NCBI GenBank assembly: GCA_030407085.1
Contig: CM059587.1
Span: forward strand, 26,137,001-26,201,000
Origin: Trichopria drosophilae
Taxonomy: Eukaryota > Arthropoda > Insecta > Hymenoptera > Diapriidae
Direction of reading: 5' to 3'
Length of the DNA stretch: 64,000 nt
The stretch's first letter is position 1. The number at the start of each line of letters is the position of its first letter. A model generated the notes under the pieces. The model worked only from the letters and a program-made list of their open reading frames with translations. It was not told the DNA's origin and searched no databases. Position numbers and translations under genes: made by a program. Shown one piece after another: positions 63,801 through 64,000 of the stretch.

Positions 63801-64000
63801 TTTTAAGAAAAATGGTAACCAAAATTTCTAGTTATTTCACTGTTAGAACGGTATTGTGAGAATTAGCTGTATATCTACACTATGAGCTTCAAGGTTATAC
63901 ATTTCAAGATTCTGAGGAAAACTGACTATACTTTTGATCCTCTCAACTAAACTGTTCTATCAGTGTTGAACTAGAAAAATAGTAAAGGCTTATTTAATAG
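60850..64000. other. Intergenic DNA with small palindromes
   Basis: Holds a perfect 10+1+10 palindrome CGATACTATAGTATAGTATCG-type at 62241-62261 and an inverted pair AACATTATGACAA/TTGTCATAATGTT at 61626-61638 and 61679-61691. A possible small exon on the plus strand at 61420-61494 is described under findings. The last kilobase is A/T-rich without features. Confidence 0.45.

Overview
The window looks like AT-rich euchromatic DNA from an insect, most likely a hymenopteran. This rests on the strong A/T bias, an intron-split animal gene, Tc1/mariner-type DNA transposons, many small fold-back elements and TTAGG-type interstitial repeats. The order is inference, because no diagnostic marker was checked.

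Only one host gene is clearly present, on the minus strand: a plasma-membrane Na+/H+ exchanger of the SLC9A2/3/5 type (insect Nhe2-like). Coding exon 1 (36317-36776) carries a signal peptide, a luminal linker and the first exchanger membrane segment. Coding exon 2 (1389-1652) carries the next membrane segments with the conserved [13 protein letters not shown] motif. The junction is exact: a GTAAGT donor, a TTTCCAG acceptor and matching phase 1, giving an intron of 34,664 bp. A second phase-1 donor at 1388 shows that the gene continues to the left beyond the window. The 37 kb right of the start codon is 5' flank or intergenic DNA without a recognised host gene.

The first intron (1653-36316) is largely a graveyard of small repeats. 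It holds a tRNA-derived SINE (26247-26610), a probable hAT-like fold-back element with an 8-bp flanking duplication (24915-25568), and several other inverted-repeat elements (5678-6171, 10781-11447, 12393-13423, 25598-25937, 33383-33618). It also has copies of dispersed repeat families and a decayed protein-coding remnant on the minus strand near 23.7-23.9 kb with a PKD-domain-like segment. Around exon 1 (about 34.9-37.6 kb) the DNA is richer in G+C and CpG, as expected near a promoter.

The upstream region (37.6-64 kb) holds the most striking object: a 3,319-bp Tc1/mariner-superfamily element (46424-49742) sitting in a TA microsatellite. It has an intact 360-residue transposase with DD41D catalytic spacing and very long terminal inverted repeats, each made of three tandem units of about 267 bp. 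Beside the right TIR lies an inverted, decayed second copy of part of the transposase, so the element looks like a head-to-head composite. Its TIRs hold twelve exact copies of the nuclear-receptor monomer site TCAAGGTCA. A pogo/Tigger-like MITE (55219-55618), a large fold-back element (38919-39585), another fold-back (58224-58616) and several CACT-ended MITEs complete the region.

No rRNA, functional tRNA, CRISPR array or prokaryotic-style operon was seen. I did not find a convincing new multi-gene system. The most unusual items are the composite mariner with its receptor-site arrays, the repeat-built fold-backs and the PKD-like pseudogene.
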